DNA of 64,000 nucleotides, taken from assembly GCF_003355515.1 (NCBI RefSeq), contig NZ_CP031367.1, positions 1,674,001 to 1,738,000 on the forward strand, given 5' to 3'. The position numbers and the translations under genes are program-made. The stretch comes from Aliarcobacter trophiarum LMG 25534 (GTDB lineage: Bacteria > Campylobacterota > Campylobacteria > Campylobacterales > Arcobacteraceae). The notes beneath the pieces are model-generated. The model saw nothing but the letters and a program-made list of their open reading frames with translations, searched no databases and had not been told where the DNA came from. Position 1 is the stretch's first letter, and each line of letters begins with the position of its first letter. Of the stretch, positions 1 to 8,049 are shown piece by piece.

Positions 1-854
1 CTGAAGCTGAAAAAAAAGCAGATGAAAAAGCTATAAAAGGTGCAAAAACTGATTTAGAAGCAGCTCAAACTTTTGAAAAAACTATAAATGAGTTTTGGGA
101 TGCAAATAAAGAAGCAATAGCAGCAACACCAAATGTTGCAAATGGTGAAGCATTAGTAACAGCAAACTGTACAGCTTGTCATAGTATTGAATCAAAAGGT
201 TTTCCAAAAATTATGGATGATGCAACAGCAGCTGGTGCTTATGGTGTTTCAACTCCTGATTTAGGAAGTTCTGGAAAAATATATTCAAAAGAGTACTTAG
301 TAGCATTTATTAAAAATCCAGCTTTAGGTTCAAAGGTTTCTCATAAGTTTACAGATGGAAGAGTTCATCCAATGCCAGCTTATGAACTAATGAACACTCC
401 ACAAGAGATAGCTGATATGGTTGCTTACTTACAATCAATTGCTCCAAAAGAGATGACAAATAAAGAGGTATTTGTTGATGCTTGTCAAAGATGTCATGGT
501 TTAAAATATGCTGATATGCAAAAAAGAACTATGGGTGCTTTCTCACCAGCTGATGATATTACAAAATATATGGGAAAACTTCCACCTGATTTATCTCAAT
601 ATATTATTAGTAGAGGAGAGGATTCTTTAGGTAAATTTATAAATGATCCACAAAAACTACTTGAAGGTACAGCAATGCCTAGAGTTGGTTTAAACCAAGA
701 GTCTCAAGCTCAAGTTATAAAATACCTTGAAGAAGTTGGAGATTCTAAAAAAGCACAAAGAGAAGAGTTAGGACCAAAATTCTTAATCTATCTAGTGATT
801 TTTGCAATATTTGCATTCTTATGGAAAGCAAGCCAATGGAGAGATATTCACTAA
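1..854 (+). CDS. petC: Ubiquinol-cytochrome c reductase, di-haem cytochrome c1 subunit (5' end outside window)
   Basis: The reading frame is open from base 3, so the methionine at 213 is internal and the real start lies upstream of the window; 283 codons are visible. Two haem c sites are seen: CTACH at 168-182 and CQRCH at 483-497. Possible axial methionines sit in HPMPAYE and GTAMPRVG. A hydrophobic segment from about visible residue 260 ends in a short basic tail, a typical C-terminal membrane anchor with the haem domains in the periplasm. Campylobacterota bc1 complexes use a di-haem c-type subunit instead of classical mono-haem c1, which fits. The alanine/lysine-rich stretch before the first haem looks like a linker. 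A terminator follows directly. petA and petB would be expected just upstream, outside the window. Confidence 0.85.
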   Translation, partial: EAEKKADEKAIKGAKTDLEAAQTFEKTINEFWDANKEAIAATPNVANGEALVTANCTACHSIESKGFPKIMDDATAAGAYGVSTPDLGSSGKIYSKEYLVAFIKNPALGSKVSHKFTDGRVHPMPAYELMNTPQEIADMVAYLQSIAPKEMTNKEVFVDACQRCHGLKYADMQKRTMGAFSPADDITKYMGKLPPDLSQYIISRGEDSLGKFINDPQKLLEGTAMPRVGLNQESQAQVIKYLEEVGDSKKAQREELGPKFLIYLVIFAIFAFLWKASQWRDIH

Positions 855-874
855 GAATATATCTTAAAAAATTT

Positions 875-905
875 AAGCTAGGAGTTTTTACTTCTAGCTT
901 TTTTT
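875..905 (+). terminator. Intrinsic terminator of petC
   Basis: An 11-bp stem (875-885 with 890-900, one G-U pair) has a TTTT loop and runs into five more T residues. It lies between petC and the convergent rsmE and can serve the plus strand. Confidence 0.8.
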
Positions 906-923
906 ATTTACTGCTTTTAAATC

Positions 924-1595
924 TTATAAAATAATCTTTGCACTAGCAGATATAATAGCAGTTTCAGATTTAAGTATTAGATTTGAATCAAATCCAACAA
1001 TAAGGCTATCATTAAAAAGTTCTATCTCTCTTTTAGAAAAACCCCCTTCAGTTCCAATAAGTAAAGTATTAATTTTATCTTTTTTAGTATCAATCATATT
1101 CATTGAAAAATTTAAAATATATGTATCTGGAAAATCTTTTAAAAACTCATCTATACTTTTATAGATATTAAGTTTAATAATACTGCTTCTTCCACATTGA
1201 GAAGAAGAGTTTATCAAAATCTTTTCAAGTTTATCAAAATTTATTTTAAAATTTTTTTGTGAAAAATCACTATAAACAAATGTAATTTTATCAACTCCTA
1301 GCTCATTTAAGCTAGAGATATTTTCATAAATAGTTTTTGGATCAACAACAGACCAAGCAAGATGAAGTTTTTTACTATTTTCAACAACTCTTTTTTCTTC
1401 TTTTAAAAGAGTTAGAAACAAGCTTTTTTTATCAATTTGAGATATTTTGTATAAATATAAAATATCATCTTCTAAATTTCTAAAATATATCTCATCTCCT
1501 ATTTTATGCCGTCTTGCTTTTATTATATAGTTATAGTTCTCATTTTCAACTTTTAAAAACTCATTTTTTGCATTCTTATCATAAATATACTGCAT
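924..1595 (-). CDS. rsmE: 16S rRNA (uracil-1498-N3)-methyltransferase RsmE
   Basis: The 223-residue protein is slightly short for the RsmE family (about 240). The C-terminal SPOUT signature is clear: LLIGTEGGFSKREIELF around residues 179-195 (family form IGPEGGFS) and LKSETAIISASAKIIL at the end, the SAM-binding knot. The N-terminal region has the PUA-like start of the family. The enzyme methylates U1498 of 16S rRNA in the assembled 30S subunit, using S-adenosylmethionine. Its ATG shares one base with the stop codon of the upstream membrane-protein gene (TAATG), so the two are translationally coupled. Nothing in the sequence looks degraded. Confidence 0.9.
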   Translation of the reverse strand: MQYIYDKNAKNEFLKVENENYNYIIKARRHKIGDEIYFRNLEDDILYLYKISQIDKKSLFLTLLKEEKRVVENSKKLHLAWSVVDPKTIYENISSLNELGVDKITFVYSDFSQKNFKINFDKLEKILINSSSQCGRSSIIKLNIYKSIDEFLKDFPDTYILNFSMNMIDTKKDKINTLLIGTEGGFSKREIELFNDSLIVGFDSNLILKSETAIISASAKIIL

Positions 1596-1999
1596 TAAAA
1601 TACTTTACTAACTATATAAATAGCTACTAAAATTGCAATTTCAATAGTATAAACCTTTTTTGCATAAATAAAAAACTCTTCTTGAAGTTCTATATCTGCA
1701 ACTTTTATTACTCTTTGCTTTTTATACCTTTTTATCTCAATTACAAGTAAAAATATTGAAGCTGGTATCATCAAAGCTATTGTAAAACTGAAATGATGAG
1801 AATAAAAGGCAACTATTGTACCAGTATAGATTACTATTGCATTTGCTAAATGGTAAATTGGTGTCATAAATTTTAATCTTTTTGCCAAAGAGATAAAATC
1901 TTTTTTTGTTACAACAGAGTATAGGTTAAAAAGCATAATTGCTAAAAAAATATATATAGCATAAATATGTGTCGATATTGCGTCTTGCATAATGTCCAT
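1595..1999 (-). CDS. Small conserved-looking multi-pass membrane protein, function unknown
   Basis: About 134 residues with four hydrophobic segments (roughly 9-25, 45-63, 66-82 and the last 20 residues) separated by basic and acidic loops. I recognise no domain. The frame extends back to a TTG at 2041, but I chose the ATG at 1999: a GTGAG-like ribosome site lies about ten bases upstream, and a good TATAAT (minus strand, 2031-2036) falls between the two candidate starts and would be the promoter. The gene overlaps rsmE by one base. A function related to rRNA modification should not be inferred from the neighbour alone. Confidence 0.65.
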   Translation of the reverse strand: MDIMQDAISTHIYAIYIFLAIMLFNLYSVVTKKDFISLAKRLKFMTPIYHLANAIVIYTGTIVAFYSHHFSFTIALMIPASIFLLVIEIKRYKKQRVIKVADIELQEEFFIYAKKVYTIEIAILVAIYIVSKVF

Positions 2000-2030
2000 A
2001 AAATTTATCTCACTTTTAAAAAATTTTGCT

Positions 2031-2036
2031 ATTATA
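2031..2036 (-). promoter_or_regulatory. -10 box for the membrane protein-rsmE pair
   Basis: Minus-strand TATAAT, about 32 bases upstream of the ATG at 1999. No clear -35 box is seen, as is usual for sigma70 promoters in this phylum. Confidence 0.45.
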
Positions 2037-2105
2037 TCCAACTTATGATAAGTTTATATTTTCAATATTTCATACATTTTTTAAACTATAAGGATCTTTT
2101 TATTT

Positions 2106-2792
2106 ATGATTAATAATTCAAATAATAAAGCAGTTGTAATTTTAAGTGGTGGTATGGACTCAACTCTTAGTTCATATATAGCAAAAAATAGTGGTTATGA
2201 GCTAATTGCGGTCCATTTTAACTATGGACAAAGAACAGAAAATAGAGAGTTAATAGCATTTAGAGATATTTGCAAAAAGCTAAATGTTTTAAATAAATAT
2301 GAGATAGATATTCCATTTTTTGCTCAAATTGGTGCTAGTGCATTAACTGATAAGTCAATAGATGTACCAGTAGATGGGCTTGAAAAAGGGATTATACCAG
2401 TTACTTATGTTCCTTTTAGGAATGGAATCTTTTTAAGTATTGCTAGTGCAATAGCAGAGAAAGAAAATGCAAATGCTATCTATATCGGAGTTGTACAAGA
2501 GGATAGCTCTGGTTATCCTGATTGTACAAATAGTTTTATTAGCTCTATTCAAAATGCAATAAATGAAGGAACAAAAGATAATACAAATATTAAAATTATT
2601 ACTCCATTAGTTAATCTAAGTAAAGCTCAAATTGTTCAAGAAGCAATAAAACTAAATGTACCTTTAGAACTTACTTGGTCATGTTACAAGGAAGAAGAAA
2701 GTGCTTGTGGAGTTTGTGACTCTTGCAGACTCAGATTAAATGGATTTAAAGAGGCAAATCAAAAAGATCCTATACCTTATAAGGAGAGTTAA
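2106..2792 (+). CDS. queC: 7-cyano-7-deazaguanine (preQ0) synthase QueC
   Basis: The 228-residue protein begins with the PP-loop ATP pyrophosphatase motif SGGMDSTLSS at residues 14-23. It ends with the QueC zinc-binding cluster, a cysteine in TWSCY followed by CGVCDSC. QueC converts 7-carboxy-7-deazaguanine to preQ0 with ATP and ammonia, in the cytoplasm. The pathway steps before it are encoded immediately downstream by queD and queE, so the operon holds the CPH4-to-preQ0 block. GTP cyclohydrolase I and the later enzymes QueF, QueA and QueG are not in this window; tgt is found at 44634. Confidence 0.95.
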   Translation: MINNSNNKAVVILSGGMDSTLSSYIAKNSGYELIAVHFNYGQRTENRELIAFRDICKKLNVLNKYEIDIPFFAQIGASALTDKSIDVPVDGLEKGIIPVTYVPFRNGIFLSIASAIAEKENANAIYIGVVQEDSSGYPDCTNSFISSIQNAINEGTKDNTNIKIITPLVNLSKAQIVQEAIKLNVPLELTWSCYKEEESACGVCDSCRLRLNGFKEANQKDPIPYKES

Positions 2793-2793
2793 T

Positions 2794-3321
2794 ATGTGGG
2801 AAATTTCAAAAGAGTTTGATTTTTGTTATGGACATAGAGTTTGGTCACAATCATTAAATATTGAGTTTTCTCTTGATAGCTGTCTTATGTGTAGACACCT
2901 TCACGGTCACCAAGGTAAAGTAATTGTGTATTTAAAATCAGATAGTTTACAAAGTGGAATGGTTACAGATTTTAAACATTTAAATTGGTTTAAAAAGTTT
3001 TTAGATGATATTATTGATCATAAATTTATATTAGATATAAATGATCCACTTTTTTCGACTCTTTTACCAAATATTGATAAAAAATATTTAATAAAATTTA
3101 AAGAAGGTTATAAAACTGTAAATTTAAAAGATTATAAAAATGAACTTTTAGAGTTGTATGAGAGTTACATTATTGTAGATTTTGTACCTACTAGTGAAAA
3201 TATATCTGCTTGGCTTCTAAAAATTGTTCAAGAAAAGATGAGTAAATTAGATATAAAAGTATCAAAGGTTGAATTTTTAGAGACTCCAAAAAGTAAAAGT
3301 ACATTTTATGCTGGAAATTAA
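2794..3321 (+). CDS. queD: 6-carboxy-5,6,7,8-tetrahydropterin synthase QueD
   Basis: The ATG at 2794 follows an AAGGAG site at 2781-2786 and sits two bases after the queC stop; this start is preferred over an in-frame ATG at 2740 inside queC. The 175-residue product shows zinc ligands His14 (FCYGHR) and His37/His39 (CRHLHGH), with Cys33 in the catalytic position, and a DHKFILD motif further on. QueD makes 6-carboxytetrahydropterin from dihydroneopterin triphosphate. The protein is longer than the 120-residue E. coli enzyme because of an insert around residues 90-125, as in other Campylobacterota. It overlaps queE by 14 bases. Confidence 0.92.
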   Translation: MWEISKEFDFCYGHRVWSQSLNIEFSLDSCLMCRHLHGHQGKVIVYLKSDSLQSGMVTDFKHLNWFKKFLDDIIDHKFILDINDPLFSTLLPNIDKKYLIKFKEGYKTVNLKDYKNELLELYESYIIVDFVPTSENISAWLLKIVQEKMSKLDIKVSKVEFLETPKSKSTFYAGN

Positions 3322-4072
3322 TGAGATTTTTGGACCAACAATTCAAGGAGAGGGAAAATTAGTAGGGAACCTCTCCATTTTTATTAGATTTGGTAAATGT
3401 AATTTTAAATGTGTAGGTTTTAATGTTTTTTATGAAACACCAAGCGGTAAAAAAAAATGTGCTTGTGACTCTTACTATGCAGTTGATATGGAGTTTAAGG
3501 ATAGTTGGAGAAGTTACGAAAATCATCTTGAAATAATACATGAAGTTGATAAACTTCTTGAAAATTATTCTTATAAAAATAGAGTTGATATTGTAATAAC
3601 AGGTGGCGAACCACTTTTATATTGGAATAATAAAGAGTTTCAGAATTTAATTAAATACTATATTGAAAAAAATCATAAACTTACAATCGAGACAAATGCT
3701 TCTTTAAATATAGATTTTAAAGAGGAGTATCAAAAAAATATTCTATTTTCAATGAGTGTAAAATTAAGTAACTCTTTAGAACCTCTAAAAAAGAGAGTTA
3801 ATAAAACTACATTAACAAAAATTTTAGAAAATACAAAAGAGTCTTATCTTAAATTTGTAATTGGTGATGATTTTTTAGAAAATGCAATATCTGAAATTGA
3901 AGATATTTTAAAAGATATTCCAAAATCTGAAGTATATCTAATGCCATTAGGTGATAGTTCTAAAACTATTGATACAAACTCTGAAAAAGTTGTAAATCTA
4001 GCTATTAAACATGGATTTAAATACTCTGATAGATTACATATTAGAATTTGGAATAATAAAAGAGGAGTTTAA
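3308..4072 (+). CDS. queE: 7-carboxy-7-deazaguanine synthase QueE (radical SAM)
   Basis: The 254-residue protein opens with NEIFGPTIQGEG, the QueE substrate-binding start, and has TGGEPLLYW, the radical-SAM GGE motif. The cluster cysteines are unusual: Cys31 and Cys35 (CNFKC) are followed by Phe38 rather than a third cysteine, and the next cysteines are 51 and 53 after an insert. QueE families with an extended cluster loop are known, so it is probably active. It ring-contracts 6-carboxytetrahydropterin to 7-carboxy-7-deazaguanine. The start overlaps queD by 14 bases, which points to coupled translation. Confidence 0.9.
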   Translation: MLEINEIFGPTIQGEGKLVGNLSIFIRFGKCNFKCVGFNVFYETPSGKKKCACDSYYAVDMEFKDSWRSYENHLEIIHEVDKLLENYSYKNRVDIVITGGEPLLYWNNKEFQNLIKYYIEKNHKLTIETNASLNIDFKEEYQKNILFSMSVKLSNSLEPLKKRVNKTTLTKILENTKESYLKFVIGDDFLENAISEIEDILKDIPKSEVYLMPLGDSSKTIDTNSEKVVNLAIKHGFKYSDRLHIRIWNNKRGV

Positions 4073-4089
4073 TATAATCAAATTATTGA

Positions 4090-4095
4090 TATAAT
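4090..4095 (+). promoter_or_regulatory. -10 box upstream of fabG
   Basis: TATAAT 35 bases before the fabG ATG, in a 57-base gap after queE. It separates the queuosine block from the fatty-acid genes. Confidence 0.5.
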
Positions 4096-4129
4096 AAACT
4101 TTATATGTAAAAAAATAAAAGGACAAAAT

Positions 4130-4873
4130 ATGAAATTTAGTGGAAAAAATGTTTTAATAACAGGTGCAAGTAAAGGGATTGGTGCAGAAATTGCAAAAAA
4201 TTTAGCATCTTATGGCTTAAAAGTTTGGATAAATTATAGAAGTAAAATAGAAGAGGCTGAATATATTAAAGAGCAAATTGAAAATGCTGGAGGAGTAGCT
4301 GCAATTATAAAGGCTGATGTTTCTATTGAGGATCAATTTATTGCTGCTATTAAAACTATTATTGAAAGTGATGGAGAACTAGCATATTTAGTAAACAATG
4401 CTGGAATTACAAAAGACAAACTAGCTCTTAAAATGAGTGTTGAAGATTTTACATCTGTAATTGATGCAAACTTAACATCAGCCTTCATTGGTTGTAGAGA
4501 GTTTTTAAAACAAAGAGGAAAAAAAGGTTTTGGTTCAGTTGTAAATATCTCTTCAATTGTTGGAGAGATGGGAAATCCTGGTCAAGCAAACTATAGTGCA
4601 AGTAAAGGTGGATTAAATGCAATGACTAAATCATTTGCAAAAGAGGCTGCAAGTAGAAATCTTAGATACAATGCAATAACTCCTGGATTTATTCAAACGG
4701 ATATGACAGATTTATTAAAAGATGAAGTAAAAGCACAATATGAGAAAAATATTCCACTTTCAAGATTTGGGAATCCAAGTGAAATAGCTGATGCTGTGGC
4801 ATTCTTGCTAAGTGATCACTCATCATATATTACTGGTGAAATACTAAAAGTTAATGGTGGATTATATGTTTAA
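4130..4873 (+). CDS. fabG: 3-oxoacyl-[acyl-carrier-protein] reductase FabG
   Basis: A 247-residue short-chain dehydrogenase with the NADPH-binding motif TGASKGIG near residue 11, NNAGIT, the catalytic Ser region (VNISSIVGEMG) and YSASKGG. The C-terminus ITGEILKVNGG is typical of FabG. It reduces 3-oxoacyl-ACP in the first reductive step of the type II fatty-acid elongation cycle. The next genes are acpP, fabF and accA, which supports FabG over another member of the family. A GGACAAA ribosome-binding site precedes the ATG. Confidence 0.93.
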   Translation: MKFSGKNVLITGASKGIGAEIAKNLASYGLKVWINYRSKIEEAEYIKEQIENAGGVAAIIKADVSIEDQFIAAIKTIIESDGELAYLVNNAGITKDKLALKMSVEDFTSVIDANLTSAFIGCREFLKQRGKKGFGSVVNISSIVGEMGNPGQANYSASKGGLNAMTKSFAKEAASRNLRYNAITPGFIQTDMTDLLKDEVKAQYEKNIPLSRFGNPSEIADAVAFLLSDHSSYITGEILKVNGGLYV

Positions 4874-4921
4874 AGTTTATCTTTAAACTATAATTTCTAC
4901 AAATTAAAAAGTTTTTAAAAC

Positions 4922-4935
4922 TTTTTTGCTATAAT
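4922..4935 (+). promoter_or_regulatory. acpP promoter (T-run plus extended -10)
   Basis: A run of six T is followed by TGC and TATAAT (4930-4935), the classic Campylobacterota housekeeping promoter layout. It follows a short A/T hairpin at about 4906-4926 that may end fabG transcripts. acpP begins 30 bases downstream, so this highly expressed gene has its own promoter. Confidence 0.7.
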
Positions 4936-4964
4936 TTTGTGACAATTTTATTAAAGGAATTAAA

Positions 4965-5195
4965 ATGGCATTATTAGATGATGTAAAAGCTGTTGTAGTT
5001 GATCAATTAGATTGCGATCCAGCTGAAGTTAAAGAAGGTTCGAAATTCATCGAAGATTTAGGAGCAGATTCTCTAGATGTAGTAGAGCTTGTAATGGCTT
5101 TAGAGGAAAAGTTTGATATCGAAATCCCTGATGAAGAAGCTGAAAAAATCTTAACTGTTGGTGATGCAATAGCATACATTGAAAACAATAAATAG
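4965..5195 (+). CDS. acpP: Acyl carrier protein
   Basis: A 76-residue, strongly acidic protein of normal length. Ser36 in [10 protein letters not shown] is the 4'-phosphopantetheine attachment site; the flanking helix is the partner-recognition surface. It carries acyl chains for FabG, FabF and LpxA/PlsX-type enzymes. It has its own strong promoter upstream and a hairpin terminator downstream, consistent with high independent expression. The AAAGGA ribosome-binding site is well placed. No anomaly seen. Confidence 0.97.
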   Translation: MALLDDVKAVVVDQLDCDPAEVKEGSKFIEDLGADSLDVVELVMALEEKFDIEIPDEEAEKILTVGDAIAYIENNK

Positions 5196-5211
5196 TTTTC
5201 TTTATATATTT

Positions 5212-5243
5212 AGATAAAAGAGACTCTCTTTTGTCTATTATTT
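5212..5243 (+). terminator. Terminator after acpP
   Basis: A 12-bp near-perfect stem (5212-5223 with 5225-5236, one mismatch) is followed by ATTATTTT. It insulates acpP from fabF. Confidence 0.6.
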
Positions 5244-5311
5244 TAGTTGTTGAGTTTTTAAATTTAAATAGAAAATTGAATAGTTTAAATAAAATATTGG
5301 AGCATTATTAG

Positions 5312-6571
5312 ATGAAAAGAGTTGTTATTACAGGTTTAGGTACTATAAATTCTACTGGACATAGTGTGAACGAATCTTTTGAAGCCGTTGTAAATGGTGT
5401 TTGTGGGATTGATAAAATTACACTTTTTGATACAAGCGATTTTTCAGTGCAAATTGCAGGAGAGGTTAAAAATTTCGACCCTGAAACTGTAATGGATAAA
5501 AAAGAGGTTAAAAAAGCTGATAGATTTATTCAGTTGGGAATTAAAGCAGCATTAGAAGCGATGATTGATAGTGGATTTGTTACATCTGAAAATAAAAAAG
5601 TAGATGAGAATATAGCTCCTAGATTTGGAATTATTTCTGGGTCAGGAATTGGTGGTTTATCAACAATTCAAAAAAACTCAACTATTTGTGATACAAAAGG
5701 TTCAAGAAAAATATCTCCATTTTTTATACCATCATCTTTAGCAAATATGTTAAGTGGTTTTATCTCTATTGAACATAATTTAAAAGGTCCATCTTTAGGT
5801 CATGTAACTGCTTGTGCTGCTTCAACTCATGCTTTAAATGATGCTGTAAAAACAATTGTTTTAGGTGGTGCTGATAGAATTTTAGTTGTTGGGGCTGAAA
5901 GTGCTGTTTGTGGCGCTGGAGTTGGTGGGTTTGCTGCGATGAAAGCACTATCTACAAGAAATGACGATCCAAAAAAATCTTCAAGACCTTTTGATATAGA
6001 CAGAGATGGTTTTGTAATGGGTGAAGGTGCTGGAGCTTTAGTTGTAGAAACTTTAGATAGTGCACTAGCTAGAAATGCAAAAATTTATTGTGAGATTATT
6101 GGATTTGGGGAAAGTGGTGATGCAAATCATATAACTTCACCTGTTATAGATGGTCCACTAAGAGCGATGAAAGCAGCTTTTGAGATGGCAAAAAACATAA
6201 CTGGCAAATATCCAAAAATAGACTATATAAATACTCATGGAACTTCAACTCCTGTTGGAGACAAAAATGAAACAGCTGCAATAAAAGAGTTGTTTGGTGG
6301 AAAAGAGAACTGTCCTCCTGTATCATCTACAAAAGGTCAAATTGGTCACTGTTTAGGAGCAGCTGGTGCTATTGAATCTATTATGGCGATAAAAGCTCTA
6401 AATGAGGGAGTTATTCCTCCAACAATAAATGTTGAGAACCAAGACCCAGAGTGTGATTTAGATGTTGTTCCAAATATTGCTAGAAGAGTTGAACTTACAA
6501 CTGTTATGAGTAATAATTTTGGTTTTGGTGGAACAAATGGTTCTGTAATTTTTAAAAAATTTACAAAATAA
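5312..6571 (+). CDS. fabF: 3-oxoacyl-[acyl-carrier-protein] synthase II FabF
   Basis: A 419-residue thiolase-fold condensing enzyme. The catalytic cysteine is in VTACAASTHAL (around residue 168). The histidine pair is in NTHGTSTPVGD and KGQIGHCLGAAG, and the C-terminus carries NNFGFGGTNGS. It elongates malonyl-ACP with acyl-ACP. The Cys-His-His arrangement separates it from FabH. It stands after acpP, separated by a terminator-like hairpin and about 115 bases, and is followed by a strong terminator before accA. Confidence 0.95.
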   Translation: MKRVVITGLGTINSTGHSVNESFEAVVNGVCGIDKITLFDTSDFSVQIAGEVKNFDPETVMDKKEVKKADRFIQLGIKAALEAMIDSGFVTSENKKVDENIAPRFGIISGSGIGGLSTIQKNSTICDTKGSRKISPFFIPSSLANMLSGFISIEHNLKGPSLGHVTACAASTHALNDAVKTIVLGGADRILVVGAESAVCGAGVGGFAAMKALSTRNDDPKKSSRPFDIDRDGFVMGEGAGALVVETLDSALARNAKIYCEIIGFGESGDANHITSPVIDGPLRAMKAAFEMAKNITGKYPKIDYINTHGTSTPVGDKNETAAIKELFGGKENCPPVSSTKGQIGHCLGAAGAIESIMAIKALNEGVIPPTINVENQDPECDLDVVPNIARRVELTTVMSNNFGFGGTNGSVIFKKFTK

Positions 6572-6582
6572 ATTTAAACCTT

Positions 6583-6605
6583 AAAGGGTGATTTCACCCT
6601 TTTAT
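6583..6605 (+). terminator. Strong hairpin between fabF and accA
   Basis: Perfect 8-bp stem AAAGGGTG/CACCCTTT with ATTT loop, followed by T residues. Its end is only three to four bases from the accA ribosome-binding site (AAGGA from 6608). Confidence 0.75.
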
Positions 6606-6618
6606 TTAAGGAAAAATA

Positions 6619-7554
6619 TTGGCTACTTACTTAGAATTTGAAGAAAAAATAAAAAAAATAGAAGATGATATAATAATCGCAAAAACAAGAGCAGATGAAC
6701 CTGCTGTGGAAATATTGAATAAAAAACTAGATAAAGAAGTTGAAAAAACTTTTAAAAACCTAAATGATTATCAAAAACTTCAACTAGCACGACACCCAGA
6801 CCGTCCTTATGCTCTTGATTATATTAATGCTCTTTTATCAAATGCCTATGAAATTCATGGTGATAGACATTTTGTAGATGATAGTGCCATTGTTTGTTAT
6901 TTAGGTTTTATTGGAGAACAACAAACTTTAATAATTGGTGAACAAAAGGGTCGTGGAACAAAGGAAAAATTAAAAAGAAACTTTGGAATGCCTAGCCCTG
7001 AAGGTTATAGAAAAGCTTTAAGAGCAGCACAAATGGCAGAAAAATTTCAAATTCCAATTCTTATGTTAGTTGATACTCCAGGTGCATACCCAGGTCTTGG
7101 AGCTGAAGAAAGAAATCAAAGCGAAGCTATTGCAAAAAATCTTTATGAATTTGCAAACCTAACAACTCCAACTGTATCTGTTGTAATTGGAGAAGGTGGA
7201 AGTGGTGGTGCTCTAGCTATTTCTATTGCGGATAAATTAGCCATGATGAGATACTCTGTATATGCAGTTATTTCACCTGAAGGTTGTAGTGCTATTTTAT
7301 GGAATGATCCAACAAAAGTTGAAACTGCAGCTCAAGCTTTAAAAATTACTGCTGAAAATCTTAAGCATCAAAATTTAATAGATGATATTGTAAATGAGCC
7401 TTTAATAGGTGCCCACAGAAAAAAAGATGAAGCAGTAATGGCACTAAAAGAGTATTTTTTAGACTCTATAGAGGAGCTTAAACAATTAACTCCTAAAGAG
7501 AGACAAGAGAAGAAATATCAAAAAATTATGAATTTAGGCTCTTTCTCTGAATAA
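6619..7554 (+). CDS. accA: Acetyl-CoA carboxylase carboxyltransferase subunit alpha
   Basis: A 311-residue protein starting at TTG (6619) behind AAGGA; no better ATG exists upstream. AccA features include the N-terminal helical region, [11 protein letters not shown], and the carboxyltransferase core with [21 protein letters not shown] and [11 protein letters not shown]. With AccD it transfers carboxyl from carboxybiotin to acetyl-CoA, giving malonyl-CoA for the FabF/FabG cycle encoded upstream. The gene directly follows a hairpin terminator, so expression may depend on readthrough. It ends in a hairpin shared with the convergent HIT gene. Confidence 0.95.
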   Translation: MATYLEFEEKIKKIEDDIIIAKTRADEPAVEILNKKLDKEVEKTFKNLNDYQKLQLARHPDRPYALDYINALLSNAYEIHGDRHFVDDSAIVCYLGFIGEQQTLIIGEQKGRGTKEKLKRNFGMPSPEGYRKALRAAQMAEKFQIPILMLVDTPGAYPGLGAEERNQSEAIAKNLYEFANLTTPTVSVVIGEGGSGGALAISIADKLAMMRYSVYAVISPEGCSAILWNDPTKVETAAQALKITAENLKHQNLIDDIVNEPLIGAHRKKDEAVMALKEYFLDSIEELKQLTPKERQEKKYQKIMNLGSFSE

Positions 7555-7561
7555 TTAATAA

Positions 7562-7583
7562 AGGATAAACTCTCGTTTATCCT
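7562..7583. terminator. Bidirectional hairpin between accA and the HIT gene
   Basis: Perfect 9-bp stem AGGATAAAC/GTTTATCCT with TCTC loop. The right arm covers the last codons of the convergent HIT gene. Confidence 0.55.
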
Positions 7584-7924
7584 AAATCATTTTTATCACG
7601 AACCAATCTTCCAACTTTTTCACCACCAATTATATGAAAATGAAGATGAGCAACCTCCTGCCCACCATCTTCTCCAATATTTGTAATCATTCTATATCCA
7701 CTTTTATCAATTTTTAGCTCTTTTGTAACTTTTTTTATAAAATCACTTAAAGCATTCATAATTGACGATGGTGTATCTTCAAATGAGTTATAGTGAGCTT
7801 TTGGAATAACTAATACATGTATTTTTCTTGTAGGATTTATATCATGAAAGGCTAAAAAATTTTCATCTTCTAATACAATATTACTAGGTATCTCTTTATT
7901 TATTATTTTGCAAAAAATACACAT
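7577..7924 (-). CDS. HIT family protein (HinT-like)
   Basis: A 115-residue histidine-triad protein. It begins with CIFCKIINKEIPS, a typical HinT zinc/N-terminal segment, and has the triad HLHFHIIGG near residue 96. HinT enzymes hydrolyse nucleoside phosphoramidates and AMP-lysine; the physiological substrate here is unknown. In C. jejuni a HIT gene also sits next to pheS (from memory). It is divergent from pheS. The start ATG is well supported by a GGAG site immediately upstream on the minus strand. Confidence 0.88.
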   Translation of the reverse strand: MCIFCKIINKEIPSNIVLEDENFLAFHDINPTRKIHVLVIPKAHYNSFEDTPSSIMNALSDFIKKVTKELKIDKSGYRMITNIGEDGGQEVAHLHFHIIGGEKVGRLVRDKNDLG

Positions 7925-7980
7925 ATTTTCTCCTTAATTTTTTCTAATAAATTATAACCAAACTCTAATAAAAAATTAGA

Positions 7981-7986
7981 TATAAT
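7981..7986 (+). promoter_or_regulatory. -10 box of the pheS operon
   Basis: TATAAT 64 bases before the pheS start, in the 126-base gap between the divergent HIT gene and pheS. The rest of the gap is A/T-rich; I see no T-box or peptide-leader attenuator. Confidence 0.55.
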
Positions 7987-8049
7987 CGCAACTTTGAGAG
8001 ATTAGAATATATATTTTATAAAAAATAAATTAGAGATTAGGAATAAAAA

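Noticed and set aside
2740-2793. Earlier ATG for queD inside queC
   Set aside because: The residues are not QueD-like, and AAGGAG sits exactly before the ATG at 2794.
7925-8049. T-box or peptide-leader attenuator before pheS
   Set aside because: The gap is A/T-rich with a single -10 box; no phenylalanine-rich mini-ORF and no terminator/antiterminator pair.
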